Source of the DNA: Limisphaerales bacterium
Lineage (GTDB): Bacteria; Verrucomicrobiota; Verrucomicrobiia; Limisphaerales; AAA164-E04
Assembly: GCA_024761205.1 (NCBI GenBank)
Contig: JAMASS010000021.1
Location: forward strand, 20,494-84,493
Reading direction: 5' to 3'
Length of the DNA: 64,000 bases
Positions 48,827-59,714 of the stretch are shown here, piece after piece. The notes below the pieces were generated by a model. That model made no database searches. It worked only from the letters and a program-made list of their open reading frames with translations, and had not been told where the DNA came from. The position numbers and the translations under genes are program-made. Numbering within the stretch: position 1 is the first letter of the stretch; each line of letters starts with the position of its first letter.

Positions 48827-49500
48827 ATGAAACAAACCTTGAGCCTCAATATAATTATCACCATCCCCTAGTTCTGGCAGCCATCGTGATTGATTTCTTC
48901 CTCATCTACGATCGAACGCTAAAAAACAAATTTGAGCAGGAGCTATTCCTCATTGTTTTCCCTTACCTGCTCGCCAGCCCCCTAGTTGGCGGCCTCGCCA
49001 TCCTCGCCTACCGGGCGGCAACGACCGAGCGAGATCTGGTATAGGCCAGGCGATCCCATCATCTTGAACAAATCTACGACGAGCTAAAACAAGCCCATTT
49101 CCGGCTCGCGAAGACGATGCGGCGCCTTCACGTCCACACCGTCTTTGAAGAGAACAGCGAAGCATTCAAGGAGAGCTATCTGGACCCGCATATACTATCA
49201 TGAAAGCCCTTGAGAGCTTGACCCAATCTCAAGCTCATTTTTCCGTTCAAACACCCTCCTGCCCCGGGACACCTACTTGAGGGCGGGCCGGCGCTGGTGC
49301 ATCTCGCTGAAAACCTCCACACGATCGAACGAGCGCCGCACCCCTTATTCGAAGAATACGAGGCCGAGGGTTCGCAAGCCAGCAAATGAGGGAGGAATAT
49401 CCAACAGAAGGAACTGCCAGAACTGGCGGATTTCGTCGGCCGAATCGATTCCAATCATCCGCTCTCGAGACCAAGTCACTCCGCCTCTTTGATGACACCC
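48827..49500 (+). pseudogene. Unrecognised membrane/coiled-coil protein, pseudogene
   Basis: ATG 48827 begins MKQTLSLNIIITIP, then a stop. Another frame carries AIVIDFFLIYDRTLKNKFEQ and FPYLLASPLVGGLAILAYRA (two membrane segments). Its TAG at 49042 is read across in the same frame by ARRSHHLEQIYDELKQAHFR and FEENSEAFKESYLDP to a stop at 49203. Later frames contain LVHLAENLHTIERAPHPLFE and SLRLFDDTLPSLCKA. The continuity across the stop shows a decayed gene, but I cannot name the family. Confidence 0.5.
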
Positions 49501-49543
49501 TGCCGAGCCTGTGCAAAGCCCAGCATTCGAGGGAACTTTCATA

Positions 49544-50360
49544 CTAGACCAGCGCGTTCACCCAATCAGGTCTGCCAGGATCGATGACAGGGAGCTTAAC
49601 CTTCATGATTTCCGGGTATTTTTGTGCGGCTCCGTATTAAAAAGGACGACTCTTTCTTGCTTCGATAGCCCCTGGATCGTCAATAAGCTGAACAATCGAC
49701 GCCAGACAAATGGCGAACTCTGGACAGAATGAAATTCCCTCCAACCCTCCCGATTGCTGCATCCAATAGAGAATTTCGCTCTCGGAGGCCGCAACGGCCG
49801 TTCCACCGCTCGCTCGGCATCTAGAATCATGGAATCCCCACAGCAGCCGGCGCCGGATCAACAGATATCTCCGCATGCCGTACTCCGGAACGGAAAGCGT
49901 CAACAATCGGAAAACAACCGCTGCTCTGACATGCCGCCATTCGAGGGACGCTGTTCCGAAGTGAGCCACCCAATGACGTCAGTTCACCAAAAGACCTTCC
50001 ACATACCAATGAGTCCACTACCGCCGCCAGTCGGATAAACGATGACATCCGGTAATTGCCAATCCGGCTGCTCTGCCAGTTCAAGCCCATCGTTTTTCCC
50101 TCGAAGAGCGGTAGAGCTCCTTGAGTGTCAAGACATCAAAACCGCCCCTTGGGAAGCGTGCCCTCACAAACAAGGCGACCACAACCATCGATCAACCCAA
50201 GCAAAGCAAAATGTCTTGGTACCGAACAATAGTGCCCTCGCTGGTTGATCACAGGCGTATCATCGGGCATGAATACGTCGGCACATGGATCCCTGTGGAC
50301 CAACCCTCCTTCCATCACCGGAAAGCACCCGTGCCAGACTGCTATCGTTATTTTTCCTGA
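49544..50360 (-). pseudogene. thrC: Threonine synthase, pseudogene
   Basis: Reading down from 50360: CADVFMPDDTPVINQR, LIDGCGRLVCEGTLPKGRF, then a frame change to LELAEQPDWQLPDVIVYPTG, which leads into the conserved GGGSGLIGMWK region (damaged). AACQSSGCFPIVDAFRSG, RASGGTAVAASESEILYWMQ and LEGISFCPEFAICLAS follow. The end is in two frames: QERVVLFNT and AAQKYPEIMKVKLPVIDPGR to the TAG at 49544. This is the C-terminal two thirds of a PLP-dependent threonine synthase with at least four frameshifts. The N-terminal PLP-lysine region is gone. The organism would need threonine from outside unless another copy exists. Confidence 0.82.
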
Positions 50361-50412
50361 GTGCCTTTCCTCGTCTTTGCAGCGCGGAAACAGATAAACC
50401 TACCTTGTACGG

Positions 50413-50905
50413 TTGGCATTGGATCGGATCCCCATCACCGACAAACCCTTAGAAGCCACGGCCGGTACCATGATTTTTAACTGGAGAGAACGCAGTCGAC
50501 GCCACCGCGTCTGTACGATGTATGATGGTCTCAATTGGGGTGGCGAAGCACAGGCGCTGATCTTCGACTCACGATCGAACAAAGTCAGGGACATCAACGC
50601 ACTCGGAGTAGCTCCCACCGGAGCTACTCCGGAATTCTTTCTCGACCAAGGACTCAACTATCCACCCGGCACTGGACCACTCGCGGATATGACACCGGGG
50701 ACGTCTGGAGGACTGATAGTCATGCTCGCTGAGTTCGGTTCCATGTCCCTTAGCCATGTGCTGGAGCTGGTGATGGGTCTGGTATCCCATAGAGGCTGGG
50801 ATCGCCAACCGAGTCAAACGCGACAGGCAGACGCTGAAGCAGTGGCCTTACTCAAGACGCGTTTTTCTCCCCCTAAGGAATTGTTTGGTAGCCACAGATT
50901 GCAAC
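50413..50905 (+). pseudogene. Gamma-glutamyltransferase, N-terminal fragment
   Basis: One frame remains open and reads YDGLNWGGEAQALIFDSRSN, INALGVAPTGATPEFFLDQG, LADMTPGTSGGLIVML and FGSMSLSHVLELVMGL, the order of the N-terminal half of gamma-glutamyltransferase large subunits. The family similarity ends near 50870. The autocatalytic Thr of the small subunit and all C-terminal motifs are missing, and a different gene remnant follows, so this is a truncation by deletion. Confidence 0.72.
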
Positions 50906-50917
50906 ACTATGGCAACA

Positions 50918-51540
50918 ACCGCCCAGAATCCACAACGAAACACCGGTTATCGTCATCTCATCACCGTGATTGCCCGCTTTGGTCTCCTTTTAATGTTACT
51001 CTTCGAGCAAAGCTCTTGCATTCGATAGCCCAAGAGGCAGCACAATCCCGCGCCGAACAGCGGTATGTCAACGCATCCACGCCCATCGATCGGAACGTCC
51101 CCACTCCATCAAAGCCGTCGCCACCGTTTCCGTCGAGGAAATGACGTGGATGGAAATGCGCGATGCGCTGGGCGTCGGCAAGTCAACGATCATTATTCCG
51201 ACCGGAGGCATCGAATAAAACGGGCCTTACCTTGCTTTAGGAAAACATAACTTTGTACTCCGTCAGGACGGCAACACCATTGTCCAACGTCTCAGCAACG
51301 TACTCGTGGTGCCGATTGTTCCTTTTATTCCGGAAGGGCATCATTCACCCAATACTCACCATATGCGCTATCCCTGAACCATTAGTATGCGTCAAGAAAC
51401 CTTCGAAGCTCTGCTCTAGGACATCGCCACTAGCTTGATCCCTTGGGATATCCCCGTCCAAGTCGAGTTCATTGGTAATCAGTGCATCGGATACACCACT
51501 CAACATCACCCAACGTTCATCAACCAAATGGCATTTAGTT
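50918..51540 (+). pseudogene. Creatininase family amidohydrolase, pseudogene
   Basis: An N-terminal signal-like segment (FGLLLMLLFEQ near 50975) is followed by frame changes and then SIKAVATVSVEEMTWMEMRD, ALGVGKSTIIIPTGGIE, a TAA in place of the usual Gln (51216-51218), and NGPYLALGKHNFVLR. Then LVVPIVPFIPEGHH, PNTHHMRYP and ISMRQETFEALL. IPTGGIEQNGPYL and the metal-binding region are diagnostic of creatininase. Several stops; no intact C-terminus. Confidence 0.8.
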
Positions 51541-51556
51541 TGGTTCGAAGAATCTT

Positions 51557-54346
51557 TTGTCCCCACCCGTAGTCGTTCTCAGTATAATCAGCGCCAATGA
51601 CCCATATCTGATCGCCCCTCATATTCGCAATGTGACTGCAAACAGCTTCGAGCTTCAGTTAAACGAATACGATTACCTCAATGGAGATCATGGTGCCAAA
51701 ACAGTGAACTGCTTGGCACTTGAAGAAAGAATCCACCGACTCGCCGACAAGACTTGGGAAGTCGGGCGATTGGCTTCCGTGACTGAAGGAGTTCAAACTC
51801 TCGTCTTCTCAGCCTCCTTCGAGACCACTCCCGTGGTTCTACCCAAGTGGAAGGCGCGCAAAATCAAGTCGCCGAGGACGCTCCCCCTCACGCTGCTGGT
51901 CCGCCTCAGGAATATCACGACGACCTCATTTAAATATCCGGTTCCTGAAACGGTCACTCGCATCGTGGTTTTCACCGGAGATTCTGTGTTGGATGACGCA
52001 TGATTACGCGTGACTGCGACAGCCCCCTAGGTCGATCATAACGCTACAATGATCCATTTTTAACGGAAGTTTTCCCCGCCCCCTCTGATTTTCACCCAAG
52101 AACAAACGCAGTTCGGCTCAAATCCCGGACCCTTCGAATGAATACATCCAGTGGCGGAAAATGGCACTCTAGCTCCAGGAGGAGCAGTCCCCGGGACACA
52201 GAAGTCACCCATGTCAAGGAGAGCGTCGGGTACCTTGTGCTTGCGAATCTTGCAAACCTCAGGACAGTATACCTTTCCCTCCCCTTTCTCGACGGAGCCG
52301 GTTCTCATCGGACAAGTCACTACTGTCAACAAGGCATCCGCAGTCGGCTATCGGATTGGAACCATAACGCCAAACGACTTCTTGGCCGAGCTGGACGAAA
52401 AAAAGCTAATGACAGCGCGCATTTGCCGGAACAGTTACACTATGTGGCCATTAAATCCGGACAGTCGTTCTTCAACGCCAACAGCCAGACATTCGAAACC
52501 ACGGCTAGCTCTGCGGCCATGACCAAGGCCTGGACGCCACTCAACTTCGGCGGAACATTCGACAACCGTTTTTCCTCGCAGGAATACAGACACGCAATGA
52601 CGGCGATCCCGCAGCCATCCGTTACCGGAAACTATCCCCCGTCGGCGTTCAGGTGAAGATTGAAGAGGAGGATTCAGCTGACGGCAACCTATGCACAAAT
52701 CTCGAGGAATATCAAAACGGAACAGATACGGATCAGTATGACGGCGGAACCATCACCGTCAGCTTCATAAAAGCCTGCTCATGTGAAAAAAGGAACAGCG
52801 AGCCGCCAAAAAGCGCATTAGACGAATCGTCTCCAATGCAACCCTGCCGGTTACGTTTCACCTAACGCCGTCGACAGATTCCACCGCTCTGGCAATCGAT
52901 GATTCGCTGTGCTCGCTTACCTTCCTACTGCCGCCGGGAGCGGACCCTCACCCAAGACGGCGCAGCCTATCAGACTACATCGTAACCGATGGCAACGGAA
53001 CGCTGCTAACCGACAGCGTCTTGCTTCCGGCGTCCACCGCCAGTGCCAACGTCTATATTCAACCCATTGCGACTCCCCCACCGAGTGCCCGGAGGGATTC
53101 GAGTTCAAAATCTTGCCGAACGCCACCAACACACTCGGCAATCCAATCTCCAAGCGAGTGACCCTCTACGATGCGGAAGACAAACCTGAAAACAACACAC
53201 TATTCGTCGCAACCCCCAAGGCTGAGAACCGAGACAATACCCTGGTTTACGGAATCACGACGCTGTTGATCCACAGACCGCGCAATGTCGCTCACATATC
53301 CGCCCGTTTCAATAGTCTGACCTCCATGCAGACACCGCAGCTCACATACATCAAGCGAACCCCCGAGCGATCCGAACAACGCCCCAGGCACGATCATCAA
53401 GAGCGCACCGCTAGGGCAATTTACCGATCATGTCTGAAATCTCCCGGCGTGGGTTCTTATAGCTTGGTCAGAATCTGATCGCTTCGCTGTTTCAACAGAA
53501 CGGATTGAGTTTATATCTAAACATCCACACGGCGAACTATTCGGGCGGAGAAATCCGTGGCCAATTTAAGCAACAGCTTGGTTCCACGACCTTCGAGCCA
53601 CCCGGAGCCTCCTCTCGCGATCCACACCCTTACCGGTAACGACTTGAGGGGTGATGTCCTTCAGTTTCTCGCTCGCTCGACCTTTGACCCCGTTCCGGCA
53701 GAAGTCGACACGTTGATTACCAAAATCAACCATACCTATGGCGACGACCGGGGCGGATTGACGTTCAACTCACCCTTGATCCGACCAGCCTCTATGAGTA
53801 CACCTATGCCGCTGACCAACAAGAGTGGGCTCTACGAGCCAGCAATCCCCTCAACTTCGGCTCCATTAGAAACGGGGAACCAAACGCCCACAATCATCAG
53901 CAAAGCTGATGGATGATCGCAGTCCGATCACACGATCAGCTGCGGTGAGGCTAGCCTTTTATCCTGTCCCATCACCCCCATATCGCGCCGTTTATCAACA
54001 ATCGACTGATTAACGCCTAGTGACCAGCAACCCCAGTCGCGGTTATGTCTATCGGGGCAGTTCAGCGTTCAAAGACAACAATGCCGGTGTGAGAGGCCAC
54101 CTCGGCACAGTGATTCGGACGATCCTCCTTGACTATGAGGCCCACAGTCTCGAATTGCTCGGCAACATCAGCCATGGAAAAATCCGCGAGCCGATCATGG
54201 CTTATCTCGCGTTGCTACGCACGTTCGGCACCCAATCCGCGATCCACTCCATCATCAAAGCTGTCCGTGATGTAGGGAACAGAGTGCCGAGCCGATACGG
54301 AATGCATCTTCTCGCCACCTCCCCGGAATCCTTGGTGCAGAACTAG
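51557..54346 (+). pseudogene. Large secreted DUF1800 protein with H-type-lectin-like repeats and a CHRD domain, pseudogene
   Basis: 51557-52003 is an open frame with two copies of a lectin-like unit (VVVLSIISANDPYLIAPHIR with FELQLNEYDYLNGDHGAK, and TTPVVLPKWKARKI). A third copy is at about 52200-52480 (ESVGYLVLAN; EPVLIGQVTTVNKAS). Further on, NIHTANYSGGEIRGQFKQQL near 53520-53580 is a CHRD domain. DVLQFLARSTFDPVPAEVDT near 53660 is the start of DUF1800. NPSRGYVYRGSSAFKDNNAG and VRGHLGTVIRTILLDYEA (54030-54160) are its end. Many stops and frameshifts; the central DUF1800 part is deleted. It is followed by a dead DUF1501 gene, its usual partner. Confidence 0.8.
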
Positions 54347-54419
54347 TCAATAAACTCGAACGAAACCAACTTCAAACCAACGAAATAGAAATTCAATAAG
54401 GAACAAGCACGAACAATCG

Positions 54420-55520
54420 TATCAAACCTCCCGCAAACATTTTCTTCGCCAATCTACCCGCACCTCACTAGGACTCACCGGATTGGTCAACGCACTGGCA
54501 CAAGTGAGGCCCACCATTGCGGCTGCAAATCCGCCGCCGGACTATAAGGCACTAATCGTAAGTTCCTCTTCGGAGACAATGATCCGAATAACATCTAGAG
54601 CCCACGCAGAGCCACCCTTCACGAGCAGACTATAATGCACCTCACGGTATGCTGGCACTCCCAACCTCGTCGCTTCACAACCCGAACGAACCCAGAGGTG
54701 GAGCCGCGCAATACAGCCTCCATCCCAGGTCTGGAGCCAATGGCCGATTTATACAACAGTGGCGACCTCTCATTTGTCGCCAACATCAGCACCCTAGCGC
54801 ATCCCATCGCCCAACGGGACGAGTACCTAAATGGGACAGTACCCGCGCAATTGTGTTCCCTCTCGGATCAATGGGTTCAATGACAAAGCTCTGTGCCCGA
54901 CAAGCCCTTCTCCAATGGCTGGGGCGGGCGCACAGCGAATCTGCTGAACGCAGCCCACAACAACGGTCGCGCCTCAATGTCGGTGACGCTTCCCGCGATC
55001 AATAATTTTCCAGTCGGAACCGCTGACTCCGTGGTGCAATACGCCCTGACACCCAACGGCGCGACCAACCCGCAGGGTATGGGCGAACTATTCAAACGCG
55101 CTCGGTAAAAGACATACTCGGAAATTGTGCGCTGCGCCCGCGCCAATGAAGGCTTCATCAGTGACGCCTTGATCGAATCCGCCAATTCCGGCGTGAATGT
55201 TGACGCCCCTCTTCGCCAACACACAAACCAATCTGGGAGACAAACTGAAGATAATCGCCGAATTGATTACCGGAAAAAACTGCTTGGCAAATCGCCAACA
55301 CCTATTCTTCTGCAGTGTTGGCCGTTACGACACGCATCAGAATCAATTAAGTTCCCATGCCGACCTCATGAGCGAGCTGAGCACCGTGCTAGCGGCCTTT
55401 AGCTCGGACCTCAAAGCATACTGGGAGCCAGCAACTAGGTGCTGACCATCAATCATTCGGACTTCACCCGAACATTCACTCCTAGAGACCATCTTCCCGA
55501 ATCTCTCGCGATTTGAGAAC
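54420..55520 (+). pseudogene. DUF1501 family protein, pseudogene
   Basis: It begins SRKHFLRQSTRTSLGLTGLV, an export-leader-like start. Then IPGLEPMADLYNSGDLSFVA (54725-54790), NISTLAHPIAQRDEYLNGT, KPFSNGWGGRTANLLNAAHN, NFPVGTADSVVQYALTPNGA, DKLKIIAELITGKNCLANRQ and VGRYDTHQNQLSSHADLMSE. This is the collinear order of DUF1501 proteins. Every block is in a different frame or followed by a stop. It trails a DUF1800 remnant, the standard pair in Planctomycetes/Verrucomicrobia. Confidence 0.82.
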
Positions 55521-55789
55521 CCACTCACATCGGAAACGGCGAATCTGCAATACATCTACCAAACACTTGACCCGAAGGCTGAATCGCCGCTCCTCTCAGG
55601 CGCTCGTAAACGAGGTCTGGCCAGCACTAGCGCAACAACAGTGGCAGTGTTAGCCCTTCTCTGGACCGCGCGGAGAGAAGGAAGCCGACCCTGAGCTTGG
55701 ATTCGAAATGCTCTCGACCACAATCAACGCCGAAGACCGAGCTCATCCTCAACACAGACGCCCCGCCCACGGAGGAAACGCCCTTATCC

Positions 55790-55992
55790 CGACCGACACC
55801 TACACCGCTAGGGTAGTCTTGGTTCCTGAAATCGTGAAACTTTCGGACCTTCTGAACCAAACCAGGTGAACCAGAGCGGATGATATCGAAGCCATGCGAG
55901 CCACTCTGGAGTCTCATAAGCGAATCTTCCGCCACCATCCGACCGGCGGCGTGAACGAAGAAATCGTTGCCTCCCTGTTGGGCCCAAAATGA
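55790..55992 (+). pseudogene. Small gene remnant after the DUF1800/DUF1501 pair
   Basis: The frame TYTARVVLVPEIVKLSDLLN is followed by a stop in the same region and then ADDIEAMRATLESHKRIFRH and GVNEEIVASLLGPK to a TGA at 55990-55992. The NEEIV-x-x-LLG segment gives a protein-like impression. I cannot name the family with certainty, and the reading frame is interrupted. Confidence 0.4.
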
Positions 55993-56908
55993 CCGGAAAC
56001 TTGCATTCATCCCCCTTAATCTTATGGGCAGAGAGGATCCGAATTGAACACTCCGAAATAACGCGAAGTTGCTCGCTAGCCAGAACGGCCTATCCTCCCC
56101 TGACCAGGTAACAACGAGCCCAATAACTATCACCCGAAGATTCCCAAGGGCGCAGCTCAATTTTTGGAAAGCGATGATTTGGAGCGGGGCGAGAAAAGAG
56201 GGGATACCAGTGGCCATTGCTCTCACCGGTGTCCAGCCAAGGAATGCCCTCGGCTCCCCACACGGGGAGGCTCCAGAATTGCCCCGGGCTTTTGAAGCGA
56301 CATGGCTTTGCATCCAGCCCGGAGACTGCCTTGGCGTCCGGCCAAGCAATCCATTACCTACTCACACAGGTATCGCCACATTCTCCCCCAATCCGTCTTC
56401 GTGGGGCTTTCCCGGCTGCTTGGCGACCCCCTTCCCCGCGGGGCTCTGCTCAAGCAGCCTCTTCCCGTGCCACTGGCGGGCCTTGCGCAAAGCACTCACT
56501 CCCGGCCGACCACACTACCCCCTAGGATCAAGTCTTGCGGGTCGCGGGCCGTCCGCACGGAACGCGCGATTGAAGCTTCCCGGCGTCACGCCGGCGGCTT
56601 TCGGTCGCGCCCGACACTCAAGGGTGTTGCCGCCGGAACGCTTGCCTATCCTTTCGCCATTCGCCTTCCATTCGCCCCTAAGGGAGCCTTTCCTTGGGGG
56701 CCGTCGAACCCTACTTCAGCGAGCGGGATACCCCCTCGGCTTTGGCCCTTCCTGCAGAGGGACGGACACCGGCTGAGACCTTGGCGACCTCGCGATGCTC
56801 CCGGAATCAATCGCATAGACCTTCCACGTATCGCATTGATTGCCCAACCGCGCGCACCACCTTCCTCTTTTTGAACCGCAGCCTTTGGCTCTGGTATGGG
56901 TCTTTGTC
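55993..56908. other. GC-rich stretch without a recognisable gene
   Basis: 916 bases between gene debris and the cysK stop. Open frames of 100-240 codons run on both strands (for example 56069-56776 plus, 56302-56874 plus, 55627-56349 minus). They overlap each other, are Pro/Arg/Leu/Gly-rich and carry no family motif, so I treat them as by-products of high GC. One palindrome-like element is GGCGTCACGCC around 56582. Confidence 0.4.
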
Positions 56909-57889
56909 TCATGAAACCGCTGCACGTGCCTCCGCAGCAAACGGGGTGCTGAGGTAGCGCTCTCCGGTGGAACACCCTACGGTGACAATCATTTTGCCCT
57001 CGTTCTCCGGTCGTGAGGCCACCTGGAGGGCTGCCCAGACGTTGGCGCCAGAGCTGATGCCGGAGAGGATGCCTTCTTCCTTGGCCAAGCGGCGGGCCAT
57101 CATGAAGGCATTGCCACTGGTGACCTGGATACATTCGGCAATCTGCGGTGTGTTCGACTCATCGTAGAGATGAAAATTCGATGGTACGAATCCGGCTCCG
57201 ATGCCTTGGATTCGGTTCATTCCCGGACAGATGGGTTCTCCGGCGAGGGTTTGGTTGATGACCGGTGAATCCTTGGGCTCCACAGCGATGGCAGAAAAAC
57301 TCGGTTTCCGCTGCTTGATCATCTCCATGCAGCCGGTGATGGTTCCTCCGGTGCCGACGGCTGCCACTAGTATATCGATCTGGCCGTCGGTGGCTTCCCA
57401 GATTTCTTTGGCCGTTGTTTGGCGGTGGATCTCAGGATTCGCCGGGTTGTCAAATTGTTGTGGTATCCAAGAATTCTTGATTTCTCGAGCTAACTCATGC
57501 GCTTTGTCGATGGCGCCCTTCATGCCGACGGCGCCGGGAGTGAGAACGAGTTCCGCCCCGAGGATTGCCAGCAGGGTTCGCCGTTCCAGTGACATGGTAT
57601 CCGGCATGGTCAGGATGAGCTTGTAGCCCTTGGCGGCGGCGACAAAGGCGAGGGCGATGCCTGTGTTACCACTGGTGGGCTCGATGATGACTGTGTGCTG
57701 GTCGATGATGCCGCGCCGTTCCGCGTCCTCAATCATGGCTTTGCCAATCCGATCCTTGACGCTCCCCAGTGGATTAAAGAACTCGCATTTTAGAAGTACT
57801 GTCGCCTTAATGCCGGCGGTTACTTTGTTGAGGCGCACCAAGGGGGTGTTCCCGACGGTCTCAAGAATGTTGTCAACGATCTTGGCTAT
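56909..57889 (-). CDS. cysK: Cysteine synthase A, with ATA at the expected start position
   Basis: Homology begins at codon 57887-57889, which is ATA, not ATG: the frame reads (ATA)[19 protein letters not shown], 326 codons. Nothing upstream is family-like; the next in-frame ATG is at 58072, inside the M48 gene. It makes cysteine from O-acetylserine and sulfide. The PLP lysine (about residue 45) is in [35 protein letters not shown] and [14 protein letters not shown] are intact. The coding frame shows no damage. Either ATA is used weakly, an upstream start gives a longer protein, or the start was lost recently. Confidence 0.85.
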   Translation of the reverse strand: MAKIVDNILETVGNTPLVRLNKVTAGIKATVLLKCEFFNPLGSVKDRIGKAMIEDAERRGIIDQHTVIIEPTSGNTGIALAFVAAAKGYKLILTMPDTMSLERRTLLAILGAELVLTPGAVGMKGAIDKAHELAREIKNSWIPQQFDNPANPEIHRQTTAKEIWEATDGQIDILVAAVGTGGTITGCMEMIKQRKPSFSAIAVEPKDSPVINQTLAGEPICPGMNRIQGIGAGFVPSNFHLYDESNTPQIAECIQVTSGNAFMMARRLAKEEGILSGISSGANVWAALQVASRPENEGKMIVTVGCSTGERYLSTPFAAEARAAVS

Positions 57890-57908
57890 AAGGGGTCTCG
57901 GGTTTGAT

Positions 57909-58742
57909 CTATGGTTTGCGGTACCGAGCCATGGCTTCCGGGAGCCACTGCTTGAGATTATTGACTCGGTTCTCGTCCAACGGATGAGTCCGGAGGAACC
58001 AGGGCATTCTGCCACCTGCTCCACCCGCCTGCTGATTGTGCTCACCAAATCGCTGCCAGAATGTGATGGCATGCTTGGGGTTGTATCCGGCGTCGGCCAT
58101 GTAGAGCAGGCCGATGTGATCGGCTTCGCTCTCCTGGCTTCTTGAGTGAGGGAGGGCGTAGCCTAGTTGTGTGCCTAGTCCGTAAATCTGGGTGGCGGAC
58201 GCTTGAACCTTCGGATCGTAGCCGGATACTGCGGCTCCCAGAACCGAGCCGCCCGCCTGGAATAAAACGGACTGAGATACTCGTTCGCCGCCGTGTCGAG
58301 CGACGGCATGCGCCACCTCGTGTCCAATAACTGTTGCCAGACCGCCGTCATCCCTAGTGATGGGGAGAATGCCGGTATAGACGCCAACTTTCCCCCCGGG
58401 CAAGCAAAAGGCATTCGCTTCGGGCCTGTCAAAGAGGACGAATTCCCATTGTGCATTCTTGAGTGGTGCCACTTCCGCAATGCGTTTGCCAACTCGCTGG
58501 AGTTGTTCGTTCAGCTTTTTGTCGGTGCTGATCGGGACATCCTTCTTCATCTGCTCGAAACTGCTGAAACCCATCTGTATTTCTTCCGCCTCGGATAGAA
58601 GAATGAATTGCCGTCGGCCAGTCTCCGGCACTGTGGAGCAAGCGATGATGACCAATGAAAGAAGGACGCAAAGAGTGGTGGTTCGTTGAATCCATAACGC
58701 TCTTATTTTGGCGGTTGATTTAGTGATGACTGTGGTTGCCAC
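57909..58742 (-). CDS. M48 family metalloprotease lipoprotein (LoiP/BepA-like)
   Basis: 277 residues. Lipoprotein signal [20 protein letters not shown] with lipobox Cys35. The zinc site is [11 protein letters not shown] (His141, Glu142, His145) with the third ligand in [33 protein letters not shown] is also typical. It degrades or checks outer membrane proteins in the periplasm. With the HtrA remnant at 59.7 kb dead, it may carry more of the quality-control load (inference). cysK follows 19 bases downstream. Confidence 0.94.
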   Translation of the reverse strand: MATTVITKSTAKIRALWIQRTTTLCVLLSLVIIACSTVPETGRRQFILLSEAEEIQMGFSSFEQMKKDVPISTDKKLNEQLQRVGKRIAEVAPLKNAQWEFVLFDRPEANAFCLPGGKVGVYTGILPITRDDGGLATVIGHEVAHAVARHGGERVSQSVLFQAGGSVLGAAVSGYDPKVQASATQIYGLGTQLGYALPHSRSQESEADHIGLLYMADAGYNPKHAITFWQRFGEHNQQAGGAGGRMPWFLRTHPLDENRVNNLKQWLPEAMARYRKP

Positions 58743-58810
58743 AACTGAATTTGGTTGGATGTTGGTTATGGGCTGGGCGTTTTGGACTTAAATGGGTAAT
58801 CGAGAAAGAG

Positions 58811-59539
58811 TCATTCGGCAGCTTCCACCTGCATCCCGTCGGCAAAGTAGACGATACGGCCACAGTTGGGGCAGGTGACGATTTCTTTTTGCGCCTTGCA
58901 GCTGATCATGATTTGAATCGGCAATTTGACATGGCAACCGGCGCAGATGCCTCGATCGACTCCCACCACGCTGTTCTCGCCTTTATATTTGAGGAGCCGT
59001 TCGTAATTTGCCAAGACCGAAGCGTCCACGTGTTCGGCCAAGCCGTTCCGCTCCATGAGTAATTTCTTGAGTTCGGCTTTAAGATTCGCTTCATGCTTGT
59101 CGATCTGCTTCACCTTCTCGGTCGCCAGGTCTTTGGCCGCCTTGGCCGCAGCCTCGGCGTCTTTAATGGCCGCTTGGGCTTGGTCAAACTCCTCCATCAA
59201 CTCTAGTTGCTGGTCTTCCAACTCTGAAATCGTTTGCCTGCAAGTTTTGATCTCGTTGGCAAGCGCTTGGTATTCCTCGTTCTTTTTGGTTTGAAACTGT
59301 TGTTTGGAATACTTCTTGATGAGTTCCTGTTTGCTCTCAGCGTCAAGTTCCAATTTCTTGCGTGAGGACTCAATTGTTTTTGCCTTCGTTTTTGCTTCTT
59401 CGAGCGCCTGTTGAGTCTCCGAAGCCTGGCCGAGCAGCGCCTCCCGCTCCGGTCCGATACGCTTTAATTGATTGCGATGGTGAATGACCTGCCGATCACG
59501 ATCTTGGAGCACAAGAAGCTTTTCGATTATCTCTAGCAT
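58811..59539 (-). CDS. C4-type zinc ribbon/coiled-coil protein
   Basis: 242 residues. Residues about 1-195 form a long helical hairpin (LLVLQDRDRQVIHHRNQLKR, then Lys/Glu/Ala-rich helices). The C-terminus has a zinc ribbon with GICAGCHVKLP and VTCPNCGRIVYF. This is the CT398/HP0958-like family, whose members bind sigma-54 or flagellar mRNA in some species; its role here is open. The frame is intact. Confidence 0.88.
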   Translation of the reverse strand: MLEIIEKLLVLQDRDRQVIHHRNQLKRIGPEREALLGQASETQQALEEAKTKAKTIESSRKKLELDAESKQELIKKYSKQQFQTKKNEEYQALANEIKTCRQTISELEDQQLELMEEFDQAQAAIKDAEAAAKAAKDLATEKVKQIDKHEANLKAELKKLLMERNGLAEHVDASVLANYERLLKYKGENSVVGVDRGICAGCHVKLPIQIMISCKAQKEIVTCPNCGRIVYFADGMQVEAAE

Positions 59540-59714
59540 GAACAGAAGCCCTAGCCTGTTGAGAGGTTAATCGGAGCATTTCCGATAAGTCAATCCCAGG
59601 GGTGATTCTTTTCGGTCGTCGCGGTGCTTCTTGCTTGGATTCTCCCGAGGTGTCACGTCTTTTGAGCGTTTTGCGAGTGGAAAGGTTGCAATGCCCGTAA
59701 TGCAATTGACGCTA

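Noticed and set aside
56069..56776. 235-codon plus-strand frame
   Set aside because: It overlaps other equally long frames on both strands; composition is that of random GC-rich DNA.
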